A stretch of 64,000 nt of DNA from Aselliscus stoliczkanus. Taxonomy: Eukaryota > Chordata > Mammalia > Chiroptera > Hipposideridae. Position numbers and translations under genes: made by a program. This document shows positions 35,831-46,480 of this stretch, one piece after another (the stretch's first letter is position 1; every line of letters begins with the position of its first letter). Under the pieces are notes generated by a model that had not been told where the DNA came from, did not search any database, and worked only from the letters and a program-made list of their open reading frames with translations. The stretch lies in NCBI GenBank assembly GCA_033961575.1, contig CM066728.1:112505852-112569851 (forward strand), read 5' to 3'.

Positions 35831-38800
35831 TTCCCATTTAGAAGCCAGTTGTTTTTTTCCTCCAAGTTCCTACTTGTCATTTTTCTGTTTAAAAAACATG
35901 GAAAAAATGAGAAATTTACAGAACAAAGAGCACTGTTTTTGCATTGCATGCATGAGAAGTTGACTTTGGCTGTGTGGCTATTCAGAACAGAGCTGTCAGG
36001 AAGCCAGCCCTGCCAGCCTTGGTCCCGCCAGGCAGCTCCCACGCTGGGGTTCAGCCGGATGTCCGCTGCCGGCCTGGCCGGAACCATGAAAGAGTCATTG
36101 TCTTTTCCCCAGAAAACGATGCGTTATACTAAACAGAACAGGAATGACTGTGCAGAAATCCTAGCAGTTCCTCTGAGTGAAGCCTTCTCCCGAGGCACCT
36201 GTCTGAAGGTGTAATTGTTCTCCCAGTGGTTGACAGCATGCAGTCACCTATGCTAAAACGAAGCCATAATTTCTCATTTATAAGTTTTATCAGTTTTTAC
36301 CTATCATGTTTGTGTTTGAACTAGGATCAAGGAGTCTTCTCTGGCAAGCAGTCACACTGTGTGATTCTTCATTTATTTATTCGTTCACCCAAATATTTAT
36401 TAAGCGTTTACTTTGCATCACACCCTGTACCGAACACATGGTATGTATGTGGATCCATACATGGAGATAGCCCTGCTGATCACCTGATGACATAAAAATC
36501 AGCTACAGATTGTGTCCACTGCAAGAGATGGGGCTGGAAATAGCAGTGGTTTAAACAAAATATGCAGTGCGCTGCCCACTTTTATAAGGTAGGACATCAG
36601 AGGGCACTCTCTGAGTTTGGGTTTCCCGGTCTCTGTCTTCTCCATCACCAGCAATTCTCAGTGCTTGGTTTCCGTTCTCATGGCACAAAATGATGGCTGG
36701 AGCCCCAGCTATTATTGTACATCCAACGTTCCAGGTGTTTGGACAGGAAAGGGCTAGAGAACAGGCCAAATACCAGCTGCCCCTCGTCCCTCTCATCTCT
36801 TTAAACAGCTCTCCCAGGTTCACCCAAAGGTCCGCAGGGCTGCCCCTCGCTGTGAAGGGAGGAGAAGAAACTGCCCGTCGGCTGTGTGCAGGGCTGGGCC
36901 GGGCTCTGCTGTGCGTGTGGCCGGGGAGGAAGGACACTGATGCGGGCTCCTGGGGCTCACGGCACTCACACCTACATCCAGACCCCCACCCCCCATGGGA
37001 TGGGACCCTCCCTTCTCCGAGAACTTTCAGTAATTTTGTGTGATGTTCTAATGCTTTTTATTGGAAGAGTTTCATGTGGATTTCCGGTTCTCGGTATTTT
37101 CAGAATTGGATGTGGATTCATTCATGAAATTGCAGATTTCGCTGTTTGCTTCAGTATCTCGTGTCCTTATGGGCAGAGGTCAGGGGCATTGCTTGGGCTC
37201 CTCCCAAGCAGCCTTTTCCTTTTTCTTTTTACCATATTTGCTGTCTGGCTCAGCTCTTTGAGAAGCCAGCTGCATTGTCACTGCCGGGTGCTAATGGCAA
37301 CATCGCCATCCCGAGGCATTGTTATAAATTAGATTTTAGTTCTCCCAGATCTCGGCTTTGGGAATCATCTGACCATTTAAAAAAAAAAATCTTTCTGAAG
37401 TTCCAGATTTGCAGAGCTCCATCATGTGGGCATCAGGTGTCGGAGGAAGGCTGAGTCAGCATCTCTCGCTCTCTGAACTGGGTGTCCGGAGCCCGTCTCT
37501 ATCTCTTTATAAGCTACTTTCTGGCTATGTCCTCCCACCTTCCTCTATTCTCTGAAGGGCCGTTTGCCCACCTGCAAGCCTGGGATGGCAACAGCCACCC
37601 CATAGAGAGGTTGGATGATTCGAAGGGACTCCACACCCTCAGCCCCTCCCCCTCCCCTGGGTGGGGCTGGAGGCCACCTGGCTGCGTTGGTGGCAGTGGA
37701 GAGACTCAGAAGAGTGCAGGGGGCTTCCAGGTAGAAAGGTAACAGAGGCTGGGAGACAGCCTCCTGGAACCATGAAGGGAGCAAAAGGGGGGCGGGGGAG
37801 TGCCCTGGAAGCGTGCTGGCCGGGGGGCGTCCTGGCAGAGACTCCAGGGCTGGTGGCTGTCACGCAGGGGAGAGCAGGTCCCACCCACATTTGGGACACA
37901 TGGGGAAACGCGGGCTCCTGGATGGGCCTGCTTGGACGATGCTGAGGGTGGTCCTGAGGGGGCAGTCGGTATCAGCCTCCAGATTTGAGACGAGGCGATA
38001 GAGCGCTGCAGGACAACACTGGGACCTGTGGGGGGTGACGGTGATGGCCGAGCAGCGTCCAGCCAGGGCAGGATGTATGACCAGCCCTGGTCCCTAAAGG
38101 GCTCCATGGTCATTGACCCCCAAGCTCAGTAGATCTTGTCAGAGGCCCTTTTACTTACAAAGACCATTAAAATGGCCACGAGCCAGTCACTGAGTACAAA
38201 AGCAAGATTCTGGAAGCGTGGGGAGCACCCCAACCGAGCCAACCCGGGTCCAAGCAGCCCCCCGGGGCTGCAAGGTGCGTGTGACCAGCACCCATCACAC
38301 CGGAGCCGTGCTGCACAGAGCGACGCTCGCATGACGAGCGGCAGAGTGTCAAACAAACCCATGTCAGGACTCGGCTATGACCCAGGAAAATGGGGCCTCT
38401 TCAGCCCGAGGGGGCACACACTTTAAAACCGGGAGCACAGGCCAGCCCATCGGACAGAGGGGAGCCTGTGAAAGGTCCCACTGACATGGGCCTGCCCCTG
38501 TGCTGGGTGGTCTCCACTTCCAGGGATCCAAGGAGACAGCCACCTGCAGCCACCGGGGACCACACAGCGCCCCGAGATCCTGACGAGGTTGCTCCCCTGA
38601 CCGTGTGTACTGTCCAGTCCCATGACGCCTGCAGTCCCGGACTTGAGCTCCCCCCATCTCCTCACGGACGTGTCCTCAGCACCTGCACACCCCACCCTCG
38701 CTTCCTGACCCTCTTCCGGCCACTCTCCCTCCTCTGCGCCAGCGGAGGCCGGAGCCCCGGGTCCGGTGAGCGCTGCCCCAGCACCGCACACGCTGGCGCC

Positions 38801-40094
38801 CAGGTGTTCTGCCCGCACCACGTCTCAATGCCAACCAGCGGCTTTGGCCGTGGCCTTCCCTGCCCCCTCCCCCTGCTTTGCTCAGACCCCCTGCTTCCTT
38901 GATGACCAAAGGAAGATCCAGAAACTCAAGAAGCCCATGGTTCTGATCACGGCGTCCTCCAGGCCCTTCGGCACTTTCTGGAAGCGGCTCGGCGTCTGAG
39001 CCCGCAGGCCGCGCTTTGCCCCCTTGGTTGCCCTGCCCGGCTGTGCCGCACAGTGGGCTTTGCGCCCAGGAGCACGCCTCGGCCGCTGGCCGGACAGGAG
39101 CTATGGGGGCTCCCACAGATGCTGCTGATCATGGGGGACCCCACCCCAGGGCCAGGGCGGGGCAGCTCTCCAGCCCAGGGACACAGGGAGGGGTGAAAAC
39201 TAGCGCCAGGGGTCACAGAGAGCCGGAGAGCTGACACGAGGCGCACAGCCTCCTGGGAGTGGGGTCCTTGGTTAGTGAGATTGCTCTTTGGTATAAATTA
39301 TTGTGTATTGAATTTTAACCCGGGCAGTGGCAGCTGGGCTGAGGGAGGTGCGGCCCCTGCGCACATTGGCCTGGCCCCGACTGCACCGTCCTTCAGCTGT
39401 GTCGCCAGGACCTCCCAGACTGCCCTCATCCTGGCCTGCACAGCGGCCGCCCACACTGCAGGTTTGCTAGAAGCTTCCGTGCGGGCCGGTAAGGGGACCC
39501 TGACCGCTGACACGGCCCCAAGCCAGCGTGAGATCTGCGGGGATCTGCGTCCTGGGAGGCGGACCGCTGGCCGTCCACACAGAGGCCACTGCTGCTGCAC
39601 AGGCTCGTGACACTTCCTTCCACGGCCTCCGGGGAAGCTCTCTGCACACAGAGCAGCCCTGGGTCACCGAGCGGGCCTACGGTTCACGGCCATGGCGAGG
39701 GAGCACCCAGGCCCACACCGCAGACACGGGGGGAGGGCCGGACCGTCTCCTGGCTGGGCGGTGGCGCCCCTGTGCACGCCGGACCCCAGGCTGCCCCCTG
39801 CCTTCTCCTCCCACCCGGCCCCCACCCTGGCCTTGCCCTCAGGCTGCGCTTTCAGAGAAGACGCGCTTTTAAGGTTCCTGCGAGATTCACAGAGGGTTTA
39901 GGACAGAAATGCTCCCCGCTTCCTTGGAATACAGCAGGACAAATCTGGAGATGTTTGTCCAGAGCCTGTCAGGCAGCCGGGGCGCCGACAATGAGGACCT
40001 CCGCCTGGGGGCTCGCCTGGCAGGGTCTCTGTCTCCCCCGTGAAGGTTTTCCTGCCGAGCCCTTGCTGTGTGTGCAGACGATGCTGAACCCGAG
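35831..40094. other. Intergenic sequence
   Basis: Mixed-composition unique DNA. AT-rich around 35,720-35,960 and 36,210-36,330, with a possible repeat relic at 36,360-36,450. GC-rich from about 37,600. A frame ending at 38,999 (DDQRKIQKLKKPMVLITASS) looks protein-like but has no recognised homologue, promoter or convincing splice partners. Confidence 0.4.
36360..36450 (+). repeat. Possible ancient repeat relic
   Basis: CATTTATTTATTCGTTCACCCAAATATTTATTAAGCGTTTACTTTG resembles the widespread mammalian phrase ATTCAACAAATATTTATTGAGC.CCTACT. Short. Confidence 0.4.
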
Positions 40095-40270
40095 TCCCCA
40101 GGTTTTAAATAAACCCGCATAAAGGAGGATTTATTTACATAACGCGGTGACCCGTGAAGGTTACCATAACACCGAGGGACCATATTAGCCGCTTGGGTGG
40201 AATTCATTAGAAATTAACTACCACTTAAATTAATTTTCCCACAGTCACAAGGCTGTAATGGCGGGAGAGG
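40095..40270. promoter_or_regulatory. Candidate enhancer with homeodomain cores
   Basis: A 175-base AT-rich island in GC-rich DNA with GGATTTATTTACATAACG, GGAATTCATTAGAAATTAAC, CTTAAATTAATTTTCCC and CTGTAATGGC. Compact and non-repetitive. Proposed conserved noncoding element; untested. Confidence 0.28.
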
Positions 40271-40689
40271 GGACCGTCCATCAGCAGGTGCTGACGGGAC
40301 CTGTCACCACCGTTATTTATAGGTGAGCATGGTAACGACAGAGAAGGCGCACTGGGCCAAACGCAGAGCCCCAGACGCACAAAAGCCCCAAGTTGCTGTT
40401 ACTACGTTGTCTGGCCCCACACTGGACGAGGGGGCATGAAGCGACTCTGGCCACCATGACCCACACACAGGATGACTGTTTGACCCACGTCGGAAAGCAC
40501 ATGTCCCCCCAGGTGGAGCTGCTTCGAGACCCTGCGACCTCTCCAGGACCCTCTCGGAGCTCTGGGTGCAGATGAACTGCTCATCCTGGTCCTCCAGGGA
40601 CTTCCGGGGACAGTTACCCCAAGGGGCAGGGCTGAGCCTCAATGAGAGGACCAAGCTGGCAGGGACCCACTGGGTCGCCTGTAGAAGGG

Positions 40690-40724
<35 letters not shown>

Positions 40725-40990
40725 CACGTGCCCATGTATGTGTGCATATACTGTGGTATGGTGTACGTGCGTGTGTGCATCTGTATGTCTGTCTACCCTT
40801 CTGTGGAGCACGTGTGTGTGTGTGTGTGTACGTGTGCACGCATATGGTTGTGCATTTTGTGGTGTGTGTGCTCCTGTGTGGTGCATTTGCACGTGTAGCA
40901 TACACATGTGTGTTCTGTGCAATGTGTGCATATACTTGTGTGTGCATGTGTGTGCACACATGTGTGAAGGAGTGAGTATGTGTGAGAGAC
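40690..40990. repeat. (TG)15 plus degenerate TG-rich minisatellite
   Basis: A pure (TG)15 run (40,693-40,722) leads into about 260 bases of GTGTGTGCATATG/GTGTGTACGTGTGC-type sequence. Z-DNA-prone. Open frames are Cys/Val/His low complexity. Confidence 0.9.
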
Positions 40991-42904
40991 AGGGAGAGGG
41001 GGAGAGGCATCCCCGCCCTGGGAACCAGTGTGGACCTGTGCTTGTCGGGACATCTGGGTTACTTAGTGGAGTGGGGGCCTGGCTGAAAGGCTCACTGCCT
41101 GGGAAAGAAGAAAGGGGGGGCAGAGATCTAGAATGTTCCTGCGGGGAGTTCCTGGGCCACTTTCTCCGCTCTTGCTGAGGGAGCAGAGGGGGCAGCTTAG
41201 GTTCAGGCCCCTGTCCGCCTCCCCGCTAGAGCCAGCCCCGCCTGCAGCTTCAGCTGAGGCTCTGGGAGTCTGCGGAGGCCTGTGCGCAAGGCCCATGGGC
41301 AGGGCGGGACAGAAGCCTGGCCCCGTCCGCCCCCCGTGGGACTGGCGCACCCTGTGGGGGCCCCCCATGCCAGGGTGCAGGGTGCCCGTCTGTGCTGCTC
41401 CTGGACCACAGTCTCTGAAAGGACAAGCTCCCGGCCGCCTTCCCATCCAGGTGGGGTGGGGGTGGGGGTGGGGGTGGGGGGCTGCAGGCCAGTGAGACCA
41501 GGGCCAGAGGTTAGGGAGACCCCCTGCAGTCTCCCCAGCAATGACCACAGGGGTCCCCGGGCTTGGAGATCCAGACGTTTGATCCAGGATCAGCAAATGG
41601 AGACTCATTTTTAGGGAGAAGATTAGGATCGAGTTCAGATCCCAACCAAAGCCACCTTTGACCAGGGCAATAGCTCCACACGGTGGCCCCTGGGCACCCG
41701 GCTTGTCCAGAAAGTGCCAGTGTGGGCGCGCCTGCATGCCGGGGCCCACGGCCACACACCCAGAGGCCAAATGGAGAGGCCAGCCCCGAGCAGCCCTTAG
41801 GAGGGGAGCCAGCAGGGGCCCACAGGTACCCAGGACCGAAGGCGTTGCGCTCGCCTGAAATGCCCTCCGAACCCCGGCCTCATTGCCCGAATGCGATGCA
41901 GGTTTTCCGACGTCCTCACGACCTCACGATCCAGGGGAGGTTTGTGGCTTCCACCAGACAGGCAGGAGGAGCTGTCTCCCCCCCCCCCCCCGTCACCTCA
42001 CCCCCCACCCCTTCCCCCCACCCCCCACCCCAGTGCCAGGTCCCCCAGGGGGGTGGCTGCTCTGAGGACACCGTTTGTGTCTCGGGATCTGACTGCACAA
42101 AATGCTCTGCGAGGGTCTATCCAGGAAACACCCTCGTGCCTTTCTAAGGCGCTTCCCTCCAACACTCACACATTCTGGGAAACCTGTACTGACAACTCTG
42201 ATCAAGGAGCCCCGAAAGGAGCTTCTGGCCTACGGCGGGCGTGTTTGCACATGTGTGCCATCGTGGGTGCCGGTGCCCTGCCGTCAGGGGCATGGTCATC
42301 GCGTGCTGCCCCGGCCTCCCCCTCCCCGGTTCCCCGTGCCCAGGCCCGCGGCTCTGGGCAGCACCTGGTTCCGCGCGGCTGCATCGGCCTGAGTCTGTGT
42401 TCGTCTTAATGCAAAGCTGTTCCCCCCATAGCCTGCGGCTCCCGGAGTGATGCCGGTGTCACACGCTAGAAAACACATTTGTTTTGTGTCCTCCAAGGAC
42501 AAATGACAGACATGTAAAAGTGTTCCCCGCTTTTCTTTCAGGGAATACTGAGTTTACAATTAACTTCTGTCAGGGAAGCAGTGTGTCCAGCGCCTGCTCG
42601 GTGTGACTTCCCACCGCTTCCATCTTCGAGGGGAAACGCTGCCTGGTGTTTGACACGTGCGATTACAAGTTTACAGAACCCACTTACGTGCCCGCTGTTA
42701 GTGCCGCTTCTCTTTAGGAAAAGCCACCTATTAGAAATAAACAGGAGAAACGAGTAAATATGGGGAATTGGTCACCCCCTGTGCAGCCAGCCTCATTTGT
42801 CCCCAGAGTTTATAGGACAGGAGCCAACATCCCGCTCCACGGCCCCAAAGGTGGGTCTCAGAACAAAAGGACAAGAGCTGGTCCTCTGCTTCGTCCTGGG
42901 AAAA
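40991..42904. other. Intergenic GC-rich sequence with G/C homopolymer tracts
   Basis: Contains (GGGGGT)n at 41,451-41,481, G-quadruplex-prone, and a C-run of 14 bases followed by CACCCC units at 41,978-42,034. No gene is supported. The C-rich tract ending in CAG is not followed by a recognisable exon. Confidence 0.45.
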
Positions 42905-43096
42905 TGCACACAGGCAACACTCACTGCATGCACGTCATGCACACATGCACACAATCGTGTACATACACACACGTGCACACACCATGTACACATGCACGCA
43001 CACCACACATCACATACACATACACACATACATGCATGAATACACATGCATGCACCATGTACACACACATGCACTTGCAGATGTACACACACGCGA
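42905..43096. repeat. CA-rich degenerate minisatellite
   Basis: About 190 bases of CACACATGCAC/ATACACACA words with ATGCATG interruptions, the reverse-complement type of the TG tracts. Confidence 0.85.
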
Positions 43097-44337
43097 CTTG
43101 CCCTCTCAGGGACAAAGGGATTGTGTGGGAAACACAGCAGTGGACAGATGTTGGTCTTCAGTGCAGTCAGCACTGTCTTTCCGCCTCCTGCTTGGCCAGG
43201 CGAGTGCTCACGGTGGGCTCTGTGTCACCGGTGCCAGGAGGAGAGACAGGGAGGAGAAGCCTCTGTGCTCAGAAGCTCAGGGGGGCAGGTCTTTACAGCC
43301 GCCTGCCCACTGTGTCCCTCCCAGATGTGTCAGAGGAGGGGCAGAGGCGAGAAGGCACTGCGGGGAAGGGGGCCGAGGAGTGTCCACCATCTGGATTGCC
43401 ACAGCAGTTGACAATAAATCCCAAGGGAAGACCAGGGCCTCCCCTGGGGCCTCAGAGGTGAGACGCCCATGAGAGCCGAAGCCCCTCCCCACTGGGCCTG
43501 GGTGGGTGGGCCGTGGGGAAAACCACAAGTCAGATGGGAGTGGCAGCTCCTGGGAGGGGTAACTATTAGGACCTGGACACCTGATGTGCCCCAAACAGGG
43601 TGCGCCCGTGTGTCTACGTCCGGGAGAAATGTGAGGACTTAATGCCAGGGTGGCCCTTGAGCATTCTGTGAACAGAAGGAAGGAGACGGCACGGCCTGTG
43701 AGAAGTGGGAGCTGGCGAGGGGAGTGGGGGCGCTGACCCTGCGTCCACGGCCCCAGGCCTGGCCCGGCATGGCCCCTGCCCCACGGCGCCCGCGGGCCGG
43801 AGCTGGCTCCGCTGCTCGCTGCCGTGACGGCCAGCTGCGCCGCAGGCCTCTCCGCCTCAGTGAGTCACCTCTCAACTCTCTCAGCCGCATTCACGGTAAG
43901 GACGAGAATGCACAGAAGGCGCTCGTCAAAGAGCTCGCAAGAGAGATGGCCTCTCAATTGCTCTTGGCAGAGCATTTGTAAGTTAGACAATTTCAGGTCA
44001 TGCTTTTGGTTTTTGGACTGCACTGCATTATTTAATGGTTTGAATTATAAACACAATTCATAGTCATTTAGAAAAATCACAGGTTAAAAAGAAAATAAAA
44101 TTATGTGTAGTCTCACCCTTCTGAGGAAACCAATGTGGACGTTTTGGGAATGGGGGTGATTTCCATATGGTGACATGCTCATGTCAGAGACAAACTGTTG
44201 GGTCTGCTTGACAAGGGCCCACAGTGTACGGCACTTCTCAGCCCCTGAGGGTCTGGGCTGTGAGGGACTTTGGTCTCAATGGAGACATTTGGTATGAGTG
44301 ACCTGGCATTCGGCTGCTTTCACTCAGCACTTTTGTG
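43097..44337. other. Intergenic sequence
   Basis: Unique GC-rich DNA turning AT-rich after 43,980. A short frame at 43,866-43,981 (ALVKELAREMASQLLLAEHL) is discussed among the rejected items. No gene is supported. Confidence 0.4.
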
Positions 44338-44353
44338 ATGATAGATGACAGAT

Positions 44354-44402
<49 letters not shown>

Positions 44403-44418
44403 TGATAGATAGATAGAT

Positions 44419-44461
<43 letters not shown>

Positions 44462-44732
44462 GATAGATAGATAGTAATTAGAGAGAGAGATGATAGATAG
44501 ATGATAGATGATAGATATAGATAATAGATAGATGATAGATAGATAGATAGATAGACGATAGATAGATAGATAGATAGATAGATAATTGATAGATAGATAG
44601 ATAGATGATAGATAGATAGAAGATAGATAGATAGATAGATGATAGATAGATAGTAATTAGAGAGAGAGATGATAGATAGATGATAGATATAGATAATAGA
44701 TAGATGATAGATAGATAGATAGATAGATAGAC

Positions 44733-44770
<38 letters not shown>

Positions 44771-44795
44771 TGATAGATAGTAGATAGAGAGAGAT

Positions 44796-44833
<38 letters not shown>

Positions 44834-44849
44834 TGATAGATAGATAGAT

Positions 44850-44888
<39 letters not shown>

Positions 44889-45086
44889 GATAGATAGATA
44901 GTAATTAGAGAGAGAGATGATAGATAGATGATAGATGATAGATATAGATAATAGATAGATGATAGATAGATAGATAGATAGATAGATGATAGATAGATAG
45001 AAGATAGATAGATAGATGATAGATAGATAGTAATTAGAGAGAGATGATAGATAGATGATAGATATAGATATAGATAATAGATAGAT

Positions 45087-45128
<42 letters not shown>

Positions 45129-45129
45129 C

Positions 45130-45176
<47 letters not shown>

Positions 45177-45230
45177 GGTAGATATTATAGATGGATAAGG
45201 CTGATGGATAGATGAGAGATAGATACCGTA
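44338..45230. repeat. Large GATA tetranucleotide array with higher-order structure
   Basis: About 890 bases, overwhelmingly GATA/GATG units. Landmark interruptions recur: GTAATTAGAGAGAGA at about 44,474, 44,653, 44,901 and 45,030; ATAATTGATAGAT near 44,399, 44,583, 44,766 and 44,830; GATATAGATAATAGATAG several times. So blocks of about 130-250 bases have been duplicated. The minus-strand frame (Tyr-Leu-Ser-Ile repeats, 277 codons) is a by-product. Highly mutable. Confidence 0.98.
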
Positions 45231-45834
45231 GCTTGTCTGTCCACTCACCTGTTGATGTGCACTTGGGCTGTCTCCGCCTTCTGGCTTCTCCGAACACAGG
45301 TGGCCACACACTTGTTTGAAGCCCTGTGTTCAGCCCCCTTGGGCCCACACCTCCGGGGGCACGTGCTGGGCCGTACGGTAACTCTGTGTCACCCTCTGAG
45401 GACCCAGCAGGCTGTCTTCAGCAGCGGCAACCCCAGGTCACATCCCACCTGCCACACACAAGGTCTGCGATGTCCCCCTGTCCTCAGCAGGGGTCTTCTC
45501 ACTTTGAGCTGCCTGTAAAGGTGAGGGCTCCAATGGGACAATTTAGGAGGCAGGGCCGGTGGCCTGGGCCCTCAGGGAGGCCCGCCCATTGGGCCCAGCA
45601 CCCGTGGGTGTGATGTCTCTGGCCCCACGCTGTACATAAGCTGCGGGCGGGCCAGGCCCAGGTGCCCGCCTCCGTCCCTCTGTCACAGGGTCAGCTGTGG
45701 GAGCCGGAAGCACGCCTCCCCTGCCCCGCTGCCGGCTCCGTCACCCGGTGAAGCCCCTGGCCTCGCGTGGCTGCGGCCCCTGGGGTGGCTGGAGAAGGCC
45801 ATGCGCGGCTGCAGACGAAGGTGTGAGCTTGGCT
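45231..45834. other. Intergenic GC-rich sequence
   Basis: CpG-moderate sequence between the GATA array and an AT-rich island. No gene or repeat is recognised. Confidence 0.4.
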
Positions 45835-46480
45835 CCCGAGCTATTTATTGGTCCTGATGTGGCTTCCATTTGACAAGGTTTCATTTCCATTGGTTTTGCT
45901 GCTTTTTAAAAAGGATTTTTTTTTTCATCTTTCTCTCACTCCCAACCAAAATAACCTCTTAGCCAAACTGAGACGCCTATTTTTCTGCTTCAGGAGAAAA
46001 AAATAAAGCTGCCCTCTTAAGCCATCTGATTTTTCAGAATTTTAATTGCTGTATGTGTAGAGCATGGAGCCTATTTTGAAAAAGACTGTATTTTCTGTGT
46101 CCAGCTCTAGGATCTTCTGCTTATCAGCGATACGATGCTAAATCACCCTTGCCTATGCTACTCACAAGTATATTTCATTTACATGAGTAAATTATTTATG
46201 TATCTACAAACATAATGGATTTAATTAGGAAGTAGTCTCCAGTTCAATCAAGAATTGTTTCCTTTTTCTTAAAATGCTTCTGTCGTTCCTTCTAACCCGG
46301 CAACGTAAGGAGGGAAATGATGACTGTGAGAGCAAAACGATTTTAGAACGCGTCAGCCTCACTCCTGCTGAGGTCGTGTGGAATTGAACAGAAATTGAAT
46401 TCCGGGGACTGATAAATAGTGGGAAAGCTTGTTTATTCCCCAGTTATCTGAGCTCTGCCACCAATCCATCACGAAACAGC
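45835..46480. promoter_or_regulatory. AT-rich island, candidate conserved noncoding element
   Basis: 650 bases of AT-rich, non-repetitive sequence sharply bounded by GC-rich DNA. It includes TTTTAATTGCTGTATG, GGATTTAATTAGGAAG, GATACGATGCTAAATCACCC and GGAATTGAACAGAAATTGAATTCC. No L1 or SINE words are recognised. Candidate developmental enhancer; untested. Confidence 0.3.

Noticed and set aside
38766..38999. 77-codon frame ending in a Lys-rich segment
   Set aside because: No recognised family, promoter or partner exon; within the length expected by chance in this composition.
41978..42034. C14 and CACCCC tract ending in CAG as a splice acceptor
   Set aside because: Low-complexity tract; no exon with recognisable coding content follows.
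43866..43981. Short frame ending ALVKELAREMASQLLLAEHL with acceptor-like and donor-like sequences nearby
   Set aside because: Protein-like in tone, but no homologue is recognised and the splice-like sites would not bound the frame sensibly. An alignment could reopen it.
44478..45311. 277-codon minus-strand open frame of Tyr/Leu/Ser/Ile repeats
   Set aside because: Translation of the GATA array; a 4-base repeat without stops gives open frames automatically.
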